Assembly: GCF_000369625.1 (NCBI RefSeq)
Contig: NZ_KB850113.1
Span: forward strand, 1,371,343 to 1,435,342
From: Acinetobacter variabilis
GTDB lineage: Bacteria; Pseudomonadota; Gammaproteobacteria; Pseudomonadales; Moraxellaceae
DNA: 64,000 nt
Direction: 5' to 3'
Position 1 is the stretch's first letter; every line of letters begins with the position of its first letter. Below the pieces are notes generated by a model. It worked only from the letters and a program-made list of their open reading frames with translations. It made no database searches and had not been told where the DNA came from. This document shows positions 36,002-43,784 of the stretch, piece by piece. Made by a program: the position numbers and the translations under genes.

Positions 36002-37390
36002 TATCGGGCCTATACGACGATGATAAAACCATTCTGATAAAGATTTTTCGAAATCTGTATTCGTTAGATTGGAAAGGTTAGCCTCTCTAATTCTATCAAT
36101 CCACATAGCAGGAATTTGAAATGCCCAAGTTGTATGCTCGTTATATTTATTGTCTTTTTTAGCAATTTGACCTTTCAAATTTTTATTTACATTTGCATCA
36201 ACGATCCACAAATAATAGGCACGATTGGAGCTACGTTTTAATTGCTTAGTTTTTAGCAATTGGTCGATATCTTGAAATATAACGGCACTCTGCCCGGTAA
36301 AGATTGACATCAAGCAACAAGCTGCTTTTGCAGATTCCATGATATCTTTGTTTTCATGAAGTTGGTCAAGTAAAATCTGGTTTACAATTTTTAATAAGGG
36401 CATGTCCAAATAGTAAATATTACTCACCGTTGGTTGCTGAGTTCTATCTATATGACGATTCAATCTTTGATTTGAGACAAATGGTGCTAGTCTACGCGTA
36501 TCTTCATTTAGATTATAATCATACTGCTTAGAAGTCTTATCTTCATCGACTCCATCATCAATGTTATCTTTGTCATCTGAGTAATCAAACTGGCTCTCGG
36601 TGACCAAAGGCGGATTATGATATGCCTGCGGATCAACGTCCAAATCGTCTATATTCTCAATCTCATCCGTCCTTTTAATTCTTACGTTGTGGCGATAACA
36701 GATATCCTCAACTGCGATCCTGTACTCATCTAAATACCTTGTTAAAGCTTTAACTATCTTTTTTGAAACCTTAACTTCAAGATCCTTACAGACTCCTATG
36801 ACATGTACATTTTGGGCTTTTGCATAAGTATTGAATTCTTTAATAGTCTTAGCCGTATGATCGAACTCAATAAGATGATTAAAATATTGAGAAATTATAG
36901 GTAAAACTTCAGAAAGAAAACCTTTAAAACTTTTTTCCATCATGTTTAAAATTAGATAGAAATTATAGTTTAGCCTTTCAATTTTAGCTTGAGAGTTCTC
37001 CATATTGGACATCAACCCAACTAAAAAATTTACAACATTAAAAATTTTCAAAATATTTTGGTTAATCGAAAGTTGTTTTTCTTTATTTATAACATCCGAA
37101 TCTTCAACATTTTTATATAAAATGCAGATACTTGATGACCCCAAAATACTTTTATATTGGGTTTTAGATTTATTTATGTTTAAATATGAATATATATCTT
37201 CACATAAAACTTTTAATTCCCTCATAAATTCATCAGTCATATAAGTATTATGAAAATCTTTTAAATCACATGATTCTAATAGAAGCAAACCTTCTCTATA
37301 TGAAAATAAAATTTCAGTTAAACAAGCACACCTTGATTCAAAAACCTCTAAATCTAATTTATTATTCATTTCAGCATTCCATAATATCAA
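35994..37390 (-). pseudogene. 5' part of a recombinase-like gene split by an IS66-family element
   Basis: This 466-residue open frame is the N-terminal part of the split gene completed at 32567-33494. Its last residues (GPISV) are coded by DNA running into the target duplication; the Thr and stop that follow use IS bases. No domain is recognised in this part: it is helical, with an acidic linker near residues 262-285 (DYSDDKDNIDDGVDEDKT). A TTG at 37390 overlaps the TGA of the upstream gene; the ATG at 37369 is the alternative start. If the function of the trio needs this protein, the element is now immobile. Confidence 0.85.
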
Positions 37391-37911
37391 CTTTTCGACT
37401 TTTCAAAAATATTTCTAGGTAATTTAAAATAATTTATAAAATCCGTTTTATAAATTATTTTAGGAATATGATATTTATTCCTCTTCAAGATTTCCTTATT
37501 AATTAAATAAAATAAATTTTCATCTTCTAATTTAGTTAAATAATCAAAAAGTTCCTTATAGAAGTTAATTCTATATTCACATTTTATTTTGTGACTTTGA
37601 AGATAAGTAAATAGCTCTAACCAAAAAATATAGTTAGCTTGATTCTTAAACCAATCTTCATTACTTTTAGCTTCAATAGATAAAAGATACGTATGTTGTG
37701 TAAGACTCAAATAGTCTTTCTTAACGCGAGTAATCATTGACTTTTTCAGTCGATCTTTTGCATTTTTTTGATCACCTACCTCAACATTAGTAAGCTTTAT
37801 TGTCTGGTCGATTATGTCGGAGAATTTTCTTAGCGAACTTTCAGTTAATTTGGCTTGTTGCCGGTCCGATAGCTTAAAACTCTTCTTTGGTTTAGCTTGT
37901 TTTTTGGACAT
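37387..37911 (-). CDS. Small basic protein, first gene of the recombinase trio (174 aa)
   Basis: This Lys-rich protein starts at the ATG at 37911 (MSKKQAKPKKSFKLSDRQQAK), with GGAG six bases upstream. The longer reading from 37965 lacks such a site. The basic N-terminus and helical body suggest nucleic-acid binding. It overlaps the start of the 774-residue gene, so the three genes 37911-29187 form one coupled operon: small protein, recombinase-like protein, large tyrosine recombinase. The family is not recognised; it may correspond to the smallest member of a gamma-mobile-trio. Confidence 0.7.
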   Translation of the reverse strand: MSKKQAKPKKSFKLSDRQQAKLTESSLRKFSDIIDQTIKLTNVEVGDQKNAKDRLKKSMITRVKKDYLSLTQHTYLLSIEAKSNEDWFKNQANYIFWLELFTYLQSHKIKCEYRINFYKELFDYLTKLEDENLFYLINKEILKRNKYHIPKIIYKTDFINYFKLPRNIFEKSKS

Positions 37912-38051
37912 TATTAGCTCCAAATTCATCATTCTAAAAATTTCATAAAGGCTTTTTTTGAGCATGAGAAATCTTAGGACCTAAATCTCAATCAAATTTA
38001 AGCTAATGATATTTTTAAAAAATCAATTATAAATTTTTTCTGGATGAGCTA

Positions 38052-38115
38052 GCTTTTCTTGTTATTGCGTGTCTTTTTTATATCAAATGCAATAAGCCTT
38101 AATAACAAGAAAAAC
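38052..38115. repeat. Long imperfect inverted repeat between the trio and the AlpA-like gene
   Basis: GCTTTTCTTGTTATT (38052-38066) is matched by AATAACAAGAAAAAC (38101-38115) at 14 of 15 positions, across a 34-base spacer. A second dyad, TTATTGC with GCAATAA, lies at its inner edge. It could be an operator, a recombinase-binding site or part of the terminator of the AlpA-like gene. There is no T-run strong enough to prefer the last. Confidence 0.55.
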
Positions 38116-38128
38116 TGTCTCGATTTTT

Positions 38129-38341
38129 CTAGGCTTCTTCTTTGACACAAGCAAATTTGTAGACTTCCGCCTTACTCCAACGAAGACTACGTCCATGCCT
38201 AATAGGATTAATAGGCCCATTTTCGTACAATGCCCATTTACGCAGTGTTTGTTCTGCATATCCCAGTAATCTGGCTGCTTCCTTCGTAGTTAGCAAAAGT
38301 CTATCTTTTGTGATCTTCTTTTGTTTATGCTTTAGTACCAT
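38129..38341 (-). CDS. AlpA/excisionase-like DNA-binding protein (70 aa)
   Basis: From the ATG at 38341 this is a 70-residue protein with a winged helix-turn-helix of the excisionase/AlpA/MerR type: LLTTKEAARLLGYAEQTLRKW, then PIRHGRSLRWSKAEVYKFA. Such proteins act as recombination directionality factors or as activators of the integrase gene. A longer frame reaching 38494 overlaps the divergent gene and its promoter, so the short form is preferred. Its place directly upstream of the recombinase trio, on the same strand, supports a role in controlling excision. Confidence 0.82.
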   Translation of the reverse strand: MVLKHKQKKITKDRLLLTTKEAARLLGYAEQTLRKWALYENGPINPIRHGRSLRWSKAEVYKFACVKEEA

Positions 38342-38451
38342 ATTTCTCTCTTTAGAATGCTTTAAACCCATAAAAGCATGTTTAAAGGGGTAAAGAAAAG
38401 AAGTATAATTACAAAATAACTTTACCCTAACTTTAGTATGGAGTGAAAAAA

Positions 38452-39360
38452 ATGGGACGCAGAGCTCGTGGTATTTTGGAATATGCAAAAACAATTACTT
38501 GGTATGACTATTTATTCAATGAAGCTAAAAAATTAAAGAACTTAAACATAACAAGTGAATACCAGTTTTATAAATTCATGTATTCAAATTCTAAACATTC
38601 ACCTGAAGATAAATTATTTAAAAAATATAAACTGGGTTTATCTACACCTGGAAAATCATGGATAGAAAGCACTGAGGAAAATATACCCGGTGCAACCTGT
38701 ATTATTCAACACCCTATTTGGGATATTGAAAACACAAAATATACATCAAATAAAATTATAAATGACATGCATAACTTATCTTCAGATATTCGCGGCTATG
38801 TAATATGCGATGGATTAGATAGTCCACAACCCATATGTTATCCAACACTTGAAAAAATTATTTCTTTTGAAAATCTTGATGCTATCTATTCTATATATCT
38901 TCTATATCAATGGGGATTAATTATTAATAACTATCAATTATGTAACTATTGTGCTATAGCTCTTGAAAAAAACTTAGAAACTCTCTTATTAAATATTAGC
39001 TATTTGCATAGATCTCACATATTTTTATTCGACATAATTTTCGATAAAATTAGAAAAATATCTTATCGAGGCCTGACTATAGCTGACGTCACAAATATAA
39101 ATTGGCGCCTGCTAAGAGCTAAAAATTGGGTCAGTGATATTCGAATGAACTCATATGTATCCGAATATAAGTTGAGCATAAATTCTGTTATATCAAAAAA
39201 ATTTGAAAATAAAGAAATTTACATTTCCGATTCTGATGCTTCAATATTGCATGCGAAAATTGCTACTGATCCAAATGATCTAATCACCCTTCACTTTAAT
39301 GATTTTTTTCCTTCCCACATCATATTGTATTCCCCAACTAAAGTGGACACCCACAATTAA
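38452..39360 (+). CDS. Unrecognised orphan protein (302 aa), divergent from the AlpA-like gene
   Basis: The ATG at 38452 follows GGAG by eight bases; the GTG at 38443 lies within the ribosome-binding site and is less likely. The protein is AT-rich in codon choice, soluble and rich in Ile, Asn, Tyr and Lys. It has paired cysteines in LCNYCAIAL and no known motif. Its last few codons (PTKVDTHN) run through sequence (AAAGTGGACACCC) that looks like the end of an insertion sequence, so the natural C-terminus may be lost. It lies at the end of the element beyond the recombinase genes. Confidence 0.55.
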   Translation: MGRRARGILEYAKTITWYDYLFNEAKKLKNLNITSEYQFYKFMYSNSKHSPEDKLFKKYKLGLSTPGKSWIESTEENIPGATCIIQHPIWDIENTKYTSNKIINDMHNLSSDIRGYVICDGLDSPQPICYPTLEKIISFENLDAIYSIYLLYQWGLIINNYQLCNYCAIALEKNLETLLLNISYLHRSHIFLFDIIFDKIRKISYRGLTIADVTNINWRLLRAKNWVSDIRMNSYVSEYKLSINSVISKKFENKEIYISDSDASILHAKIATDPNDLITLHFNDFFPSHIILYSPTKVDTHN

Positions 39361-39388
39361 CATCCAGGTATGGCAGCCTGCCCTTTTA

Positions 39389-39547
39389 TCATTTGTAAAC
39401 CTTCTTCCATGTGCTCATGCTGCCTGCCACTGCACCAAATGCTGTATTGGCAATAATACCTTGAACATCGTCACCTGAAGCAGGTGAGATGCCACCAGAA
39501 ATTGTCCCATTCAGCATTGCGCTCTTAAATATATTTCTTAATGTGGC
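39389..39547 (-). pseudogene. C-terminal fragment of an unidentified gene
   Basis: On the minus strand an open frame without a proper start reads ATLRNIFKSAMLNGTISGG, ISPASGDDVQGIIANTAFGA and VAGSMSTWKKVYK, then stops at 39389. The small-residue-rich sequence resembles the tail of a large exported or phage structural protein, but the family is not recognised. It is bounded by insertion-sequence debris on both sides. Confidence 0.45.
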
Positions 39548-39935
39548 ACTGCCAGCCCTTGTTTTGCCGTGTAAAAAACCTATTTACTGCCTTGGTAAAT
39601 TCTATCACCAGATCCCCAAAGGGGCGAGCCAAGCTATATAGAGTGTGGCTAAAACAAGGTCATCCCTGCTGCGCCTGTCTTAAACCAGTCACCAAAGATA
39701 CACCATGGCACAGCCGTCATATTGTGAAGCTAAGTCATGGTAGGATGGATGCGGTCGCTCATCTTGAGATTTACCATCTATCTGTATTGTCCGAGGAGTG
39801 TTCAGTTTGCCAATGTCAACGAGGTATAACCGGGTGCCGAATGGCGCTTTAGAAGAGGCTTGAGCCGTGTGCTGGGAAACTCGCATGCACGGTTCTTAGG
39901 GGGTTGACGTAGGCAACTGCGTCTGACTACCCGAC
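39541..39935 (+). mobile_element. 3' remnant of a group II intron (reverse-transcriptase tail and domain V)
   Basis: Residues KLYRVWLKQGHPCCACLKPV...WHSRHIVKLSHG match the C-terminal HNH/En-type tail of group II intron-encoded proteins, decaying after that. The RNA part contains a clear domain V at about 39,862-39,895 (GAGCCGTGTGCTGGGAAACT and the complementary CGCATGCACGGTTC). The intron ends at about 39,935, where IS66 transposase sequence begins, so it had inserted into an IS66 tnpC. The reverse-transcriptase core is missing, so the intron is dead. Confidence 0.8.
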
Positions 39936-40160
39936 AACCAAATGCGCCCCTGGGCCTTGGGAAGTAAGAACTGGCTGTTTGTTGGCTTGCTGCGCAGTGG
40001 TCAACGAGCGGCGAATATCAAGACTTAAATCCAGTCAGCAAAGCTGAATGGCTTGGATCCGTATGCCTATTTAAGTGATGTGCTAAAAAGGTTACCGACA
40101 CATAAAGTGACCTAAATAGAAGAATTACTGCCACACCGGTGGCAACCCGACCAAAATTAA
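39936..40160 (+). pseudogene. Decayed C-terminal fragment of a second IS66 TnpC
   Basis: The plus strand reads NQMRPWALGSKNWLFVGLL, RSGQRAANIKT, stop, IQSAKLNGLDPYAYLSDVLK, RLPTHKVT, stop, IEELLPHRWQPDQN. This is the same sequence as the end of the intact TnpC at 33534-35117 apart from substitutions and two in-frame stops. The 5' side is cut by the group II intron remnant. Confidence 0.9.
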
Positions 40161-40191
40161 AAAATAGGTGTGGGGTTCAGCGCACGCTTAC
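40161..40191. repeat. Surviving terminal inverted repeat of the decayed IS66 element
   Basis: Read inward from 40191, GTAAGCGTGCGCTGAACCCC corresponds to the left end of the intact element at 33503 with few differences. It marks the right limit of recognisable mobile DNA; core sequence starts soon after. Confidence 0.85.
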
Positions 40192-40424
40192 GAAACTTGT
40201 AATAAACTGATCTAAAATTCGATCATATACTTCATATCTCAAAGTATTGACTTAAATTATGATTAAGCCATGCCAGAATTAGATCGCCCCATACCCAAGT
40301 CGTCACTTGAATTTGAGTAACTATAGGAAATTCTATCTTTAAAGTCTTTATCCAACAAAAACAATTAAGAATAATGTTGATTTAAGCTGCTTACCATTTG
40401 CTTACTAGGATTCAAAAACAAAAA

Positions 40425-40455
40425 AACCACTTACGATTAGTACACGTAAGTGGTT
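40425..40455 (-). terminator. Intrinsic terminator of the tRNA gene
   Basis: AACCACTTACG (40425-40435) pairs with CGTAAGTGGTT (40445-40455). On the minus strand the stem is followed by a run of seven T, so it ends the tRNA transcript. Confidence 0.85.
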
Positions 40456-40463
40456 GTTTTATA

Positions 40464-40540
<77 letters not shown>

Positions 40541-40895
40541 TATATAGGCTGAATTTGTTATATTTCAACTAGTTCAGGCGCATTGAATACTAGCCAAGAT
40601 TAGATCAAAAAACAAGTACTTTTCTTGCTGCTTGCACACTTAGCCAGCAATCATTTTTTATCTTTAATAACTGTTCTGTTTAGGATTTAAGACTTCAGTC
40701 TAAGTTGAGCTAGCAAAAGCCTCGTATGACATCTATATTTTCTATTTAAAATAAAGAGAGCTGTGCTAATTATTCGAATATCAAATTAATAAATTGATCG
40801 CTTTTACGTCTCAACACAATCATAACCAACAAAAATACCAACTATTATTTATAGAAATACAATCCCAGAAGATATTCTTTAAAAAGTTATAAAGA
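40541..40895. other. Intergenic region right of the tRNA
   Basis: It must contain the tRNA promoter near 40,560-40,600. Otherwise it is AT-rich, and no gene or repeat is seen. Confidence 0.4.
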
Positions 40896-41015
40896 TTAAA
40901 ATTCCGATTCCAATTTCTCGTCTTTACGCAAATCCATATAGATTTCGATTAAAGACCATACAATAACCAGTGCTAAAAGAAGCATTGAGAACATGAAAGC
41001 TGTAATATACGTCAT
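40896..41015 (-). CDS. Small single-pass membrane protein (39 aa)
   Basis: The minus strand encodes MTYITAFMFSMLLLALVIVW then SLIEIYMDLRKDEKLESEF. One hydrophobic helix (residues 5-25) is followed by a charged, mostly acidic cytosolic tail. This hydrophobic-then-charged pattern is unlikely by chance. The upstream GAGATTG is a moderate ribosome-binding site. The function is unknown; proteins of this type often associate with larger membrane complexes. Confidence 0.6.
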   Translation of the reverse strand: MTYITAFMFSMLLLALVIVWSLIEIYMDLRKDEKLESEF

Positions 41016-41337
41016 AGGTTTCAATCTCAAAGAGAAAATGACCAGAAAATAGAAAAGACACAATTTCTTCTTTTCTTCGACAAAAGTCTAATAACTAAAA
41101 TTTGTGCTGGATAGTCATTTTTTCATCATTTTAAGACTTATTTTATATAAGATGATATATGCTAATGATTATTAAGTATTTATTTATATCTTTCAGGTCT
41201 TAAAAACTATTGAATATACTTTTTTGATCTTGGATTTTTCATATTATTAATGAATTTGAAATAAAGCCTATTGACTGTGAATAAGAACAGGAAGAAATTA
41301 TGCAGTTCATACCGTTAGCTCTTATTTCTTTCTATTT
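41016..41337. other. Intergenic region before the acyltransferase gene
   Basis: AT-rich spacer between divergent genes. Promoters for both must lie here, but no hexamers, riboswitch or repeats stand out. Confidence 0.4.
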
Positions 41338-41892
41338 ATGCTCAACAAATTTATTGGCAAATCTGCATTTAAACTTGCCGGTTGGCAATATCATGTCGAA
41401 CCTGATGTGCTCGAAGATAAACAGGTCATTGTTGGATTTGAACATACATCCATGATGGATGCGGTTCTATCTTTGGCGCTCTTTAAGATGTATGACATCA
41501 AAATTCATACCCTGATCAAGAAAGAACTGTTCACAGGCCCAATGAAACCAATTCTGGAAGCCATGGGTGGTATCGCGGTCGACCGTAAGGCGAATAAGGA
41601 TATTGTCAGCGTAATGGTTGAACATTTTCAGAATAATGAAAAATTCAATCTGGTGATCGCACCTGAAGCCACCCGTGCCAAAAATGGTGAAACGCGTAAA
41701 CCGATCCGTACCGGTTTCTGGCATATTGCCAAAGCTGCCAATGTGCCAATTGTGCTTATGTATGCCAATTCCAAGACTAAGCAAGGTGGGATTTTTGGCA
41801 AAATTTATCCGACTGATCTTGCACATGATCTGGCTTTAATCAAGCAGCTCTATAAAGAGAATGTTGGTCTGGATATTATTATCCCGGAATAA
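41338..41892 (+). CDS. Lysophospholipid (PlsC-like) acyltransferase family protein
   Basis: This 184-residue protein shows a PlsC-type layout: VGFEHTSMMDAV (H-x-x-x-x-D variant, residues 25-36), the substrate-binding block GGIAVDRKANKD (about 79-90) and APEATRAKNGETR (about 108-120). It is shorter than classic PlsC and lacks the N-terminal membrane helix. The family transfers fatty acyl groups to lysophospholipids or related acceptors at the membrane. The ATG at 41338 has no good ribosome-binding site; an ATG at 41300 with a better one is in a different frame that closes early. It stands alone. Confidence 0.85.
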   Translation: MLNKFIGKSAFKLAGWQYHVEPDVLEDKQVIVGFEHTSMMDAVLSLALFKMYDIKIHTLIKKELFTGPMKPILEAMGGIAVDRKANKDIVSVMVEHFQNNEKFNLVIAPEATRAKNGETRKPIRTGFWHIAKAANVPIVLMYANSKTKQGGIFGKIYPTDLAHDLALIKQLYKENVGLDIIIPE

Positions 41893-42135
41893 ACACTCCA
41901 TGAAAGGGCTTGAGAATAATATTTCTCCTGCCCTTTTCTTATTTAGGTATTTTCTCAGCAAACATTTTCTTAAGTTTTTATTTACATTTATTGCTTTGCC
42001 TTTCTGTTTTACTGCCTATTTTTTTGGCAATATCATTAAATCTCAAATCCAGACTCTTTTTTCAAAAAAAGAGCTTATGGTAGAATCGGCGCAATTCGAT
42101 AGGCATACAGCCAATCTACAAGGAGCATATTTCGC

Positions 42136-42885
42136 ATGGCGGGTCATTCCAAGTGGGCCAATATTAAGCATCGTAAAGCAAAACAAGATGCCAGTCGTGG
42201 TAAGTTGTTTACCAAATACATTCGTGAATTAACAACTGCTGCCAAACTCGGTGGCGCTGATGCGGGTAGTAATCCTCGTCTACGTGCTGTTGTAGAAAAA
42301 GCATTATCTGTAAACATGACACGTGATGTGATCAACCGTGCGATTCAGCGTGGTGCCGGTGGTGAAGATAACGACGATCTGAAAGAAGTAACCTATGAAG
42401 GTTATGGCGTAGGCGGCGTTGCGGTTATCGTTGAAACCATGACAGATAACCTGAACCGTACGGTTCCTGATGTACGTCACTGCTTCACTAAGACTGATGG
42501 TAACCTCGGTACCAACGGTTCAGTATCCTTCCTGTTCACTAAACGTGGCGAGATTACTTTTGAAGATGTGTCTTTAGAAGATCAAATCATGGAAGTAGCA
42601 CTTGAAGCGGGCGCGGAAGACATCGAAGTGGATGACGATGAAATTCTGGTCATCACTACGCCAGAAAGCTTCGGTACAGTACAAGATGCTTTAGCTGCTG
42701 CAGGTTTAAAATCTGATAACGCTGAAGTGGTGATGAGCCCGTCTACCAAAGCTGAAATCACAGATATCGACCAAGCGAAAAAAATCATGAAAATGATTGA
42801 TATGCTTGAAGATCTGGATGATGTTCAAAACGTTTATACTAACGTTGAATTCTCTGATGAAGTTTTAGCGCAACTTGATGCCTAA
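42136..42885 (+). CDS. yebC: YebC/PmpR family protein
   Basis: This 249-residue protein starts [18 protein letters not shown], the invariant YebC signature, and keeps the full three-domain length, including [14 protein letters not shown] and [10 protein letters not shown]. YebC proteins are DNA-binding regulators (PmpR) and, in more recent work, help ribosomes translate difficult proline motifs. The ATG at 42136 follows AAGGAG. It forms its own unit with a terminator directly after. Confidence 0.96.
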   Translation: MAGHSKWANIKHRKAKQDASRGKLFTKYIRELTTAAKLGGADAGSNPRLRAVVEKALSVNMTRDVINRAIQRGAGGEDNDDLKEVTYEGYGVGGVAVIVETMTDNLNRTVPDVRHCFTKTDGNLGTNGSVSFLFTKRGEITFEDVSLEDQIMEVALEAGAEDIEVDDDEILVITTPESFGTVQDALAAAGLKSDNAEVVMSPSTKAEITDIDQAKKIMKMIDMLEDLDDVQNVYTNVEFSDEVLAQLDA

Positions 42886-42900
42886 TCTTCTAGCAGATCA

Positions 42901-42922
42901 AAACGCACCTTCGGGTGCGTTT
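42901..42922 (+). terminator. Intrinsic terminator after yebC
   Basis: AAACGCACC-TTCG-GGTGCGTTT followed by T. The UUCG loop makes it very stable; it may also serve the converging Lrp-type gene. Confidence 0.92.
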
Positions 42923-42951
42923 TTTATATTTGTTAAAAAATACCTGGAATT

Positions 42952-43422
42952 TTAAACCTTATTTAAAAGACCACTACAGTTAAAAACATTATATTCCTTA
43001 ATAACGAAGCTGGAATGCAGTGCTACAACATGCTCGATCTTACCAATTCTACTTAATAGAATCTGACTATAATTTTCCATATCACGTGCCACAACTTCGA
43101 CAATAAAATCCGCAGACTGTCCTGTCACCAGGAAAGCGTTAATGACTTCCGGAATATTTTCTAATTCTTCTAAAAATTTGGCAAAAGTATCGCTATCATG
43201 CTTGCTTAAGGAAACCTGCAACAGCACATGCAGGCTAAAACCCAATTTTTGATAATTAATCTCGCGCTTCAAGCCACTGATAATATTATGATCGATTAAA
43301 TGCTTGATCCTGCGATGTACTGAACTTACAGATAAATTTACTCTCTCAGAAAGTTCATTCAGATTGACATCTTCATGGGTCAAAATTTCAAGAATGTGCT
43401 TATCAAAACGATCTAATTCCAT
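42952..43422 (-). CDS. Lrp/AsnC-family transcriptional regulator
   Basis: This 156-residue protein has the N-terminal winged helix (LDRFDKHILEILTHEDVNLN, LSERVNLSVSSVHRRIKHL) and the C-terminal ligand-binding RAM domain (VINAFLVTGQSADFIVEVVA, near 95-115). Lrp/AsnC proteins form octamers and respond to amino acids. Which one is sensed is unknown. The neighbour on the upstream side is the divergent repeat-protein gene 360 bases away; no amino-acid transporter is adjacent to suggest the ligand. Confidence 0.93.
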   Translation of the reverse strand: MELDRFDKHILEILTHEDVNLNELSERVNLSVSSVHRRIKHLIDHNIISGLKREINYQKLGFSLHVLLQVSLSKHDSDTFAKFLEELENIPEVINAFLVTGQSADFIVEVVARDMENYSQILLSRIGKIEHVVALHSSFVIKEYNVFNCSGLLNKV

Positions 43423-43784
43423 CTCTAATCTCTTGCCATTTTATTTAAATACATCATCATTTAACTCTTAGTATTGTGATTTTTTTCGTAAATTACCAGT
43501 TATTTGAAAAAAAATGCCAGACATATCTTAATAGCCAGTTTTAAGCCATGTTTATGGTCGTTCGTCGTATAAAATAAATTTTCGATAAGCCACGCTTTTA
43601 AATAAATCATTCTTATTTATTACTAAACTATTTATGAATAAAAACTATAAAGCTGATAACTGAATTTGCAAAGCATGATTAATCCAACTTAGATTTACAC
43701 TTGCATAGAAATTAAATAAGAATTGAGCGGTTTATCTAAAATACACAACAAACATAACAAGATAAAAATTCGCAAGGAACGGTT
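43423..43784. other. Intergenic region between divergent genes
   Basis: It holds the promoters of the Lrp-type gene and the repeat-protein gene. It is AT-rich, with no further gene or structural RNA evident. Confidence 0.4.

Noticed and set aside
39541..39852. 103-residue frame as an independent gene
   Set aside because: It is the decaying tail of a group II intron-encoded protein, not a free-standing gene.
41861..42232. 123-residue frame between the acyltransferase and yebC
   Set aside because: It overlaps both neighbours in other frames, has no ribosome-binding site, and its second half is the yebC start read out of frame.
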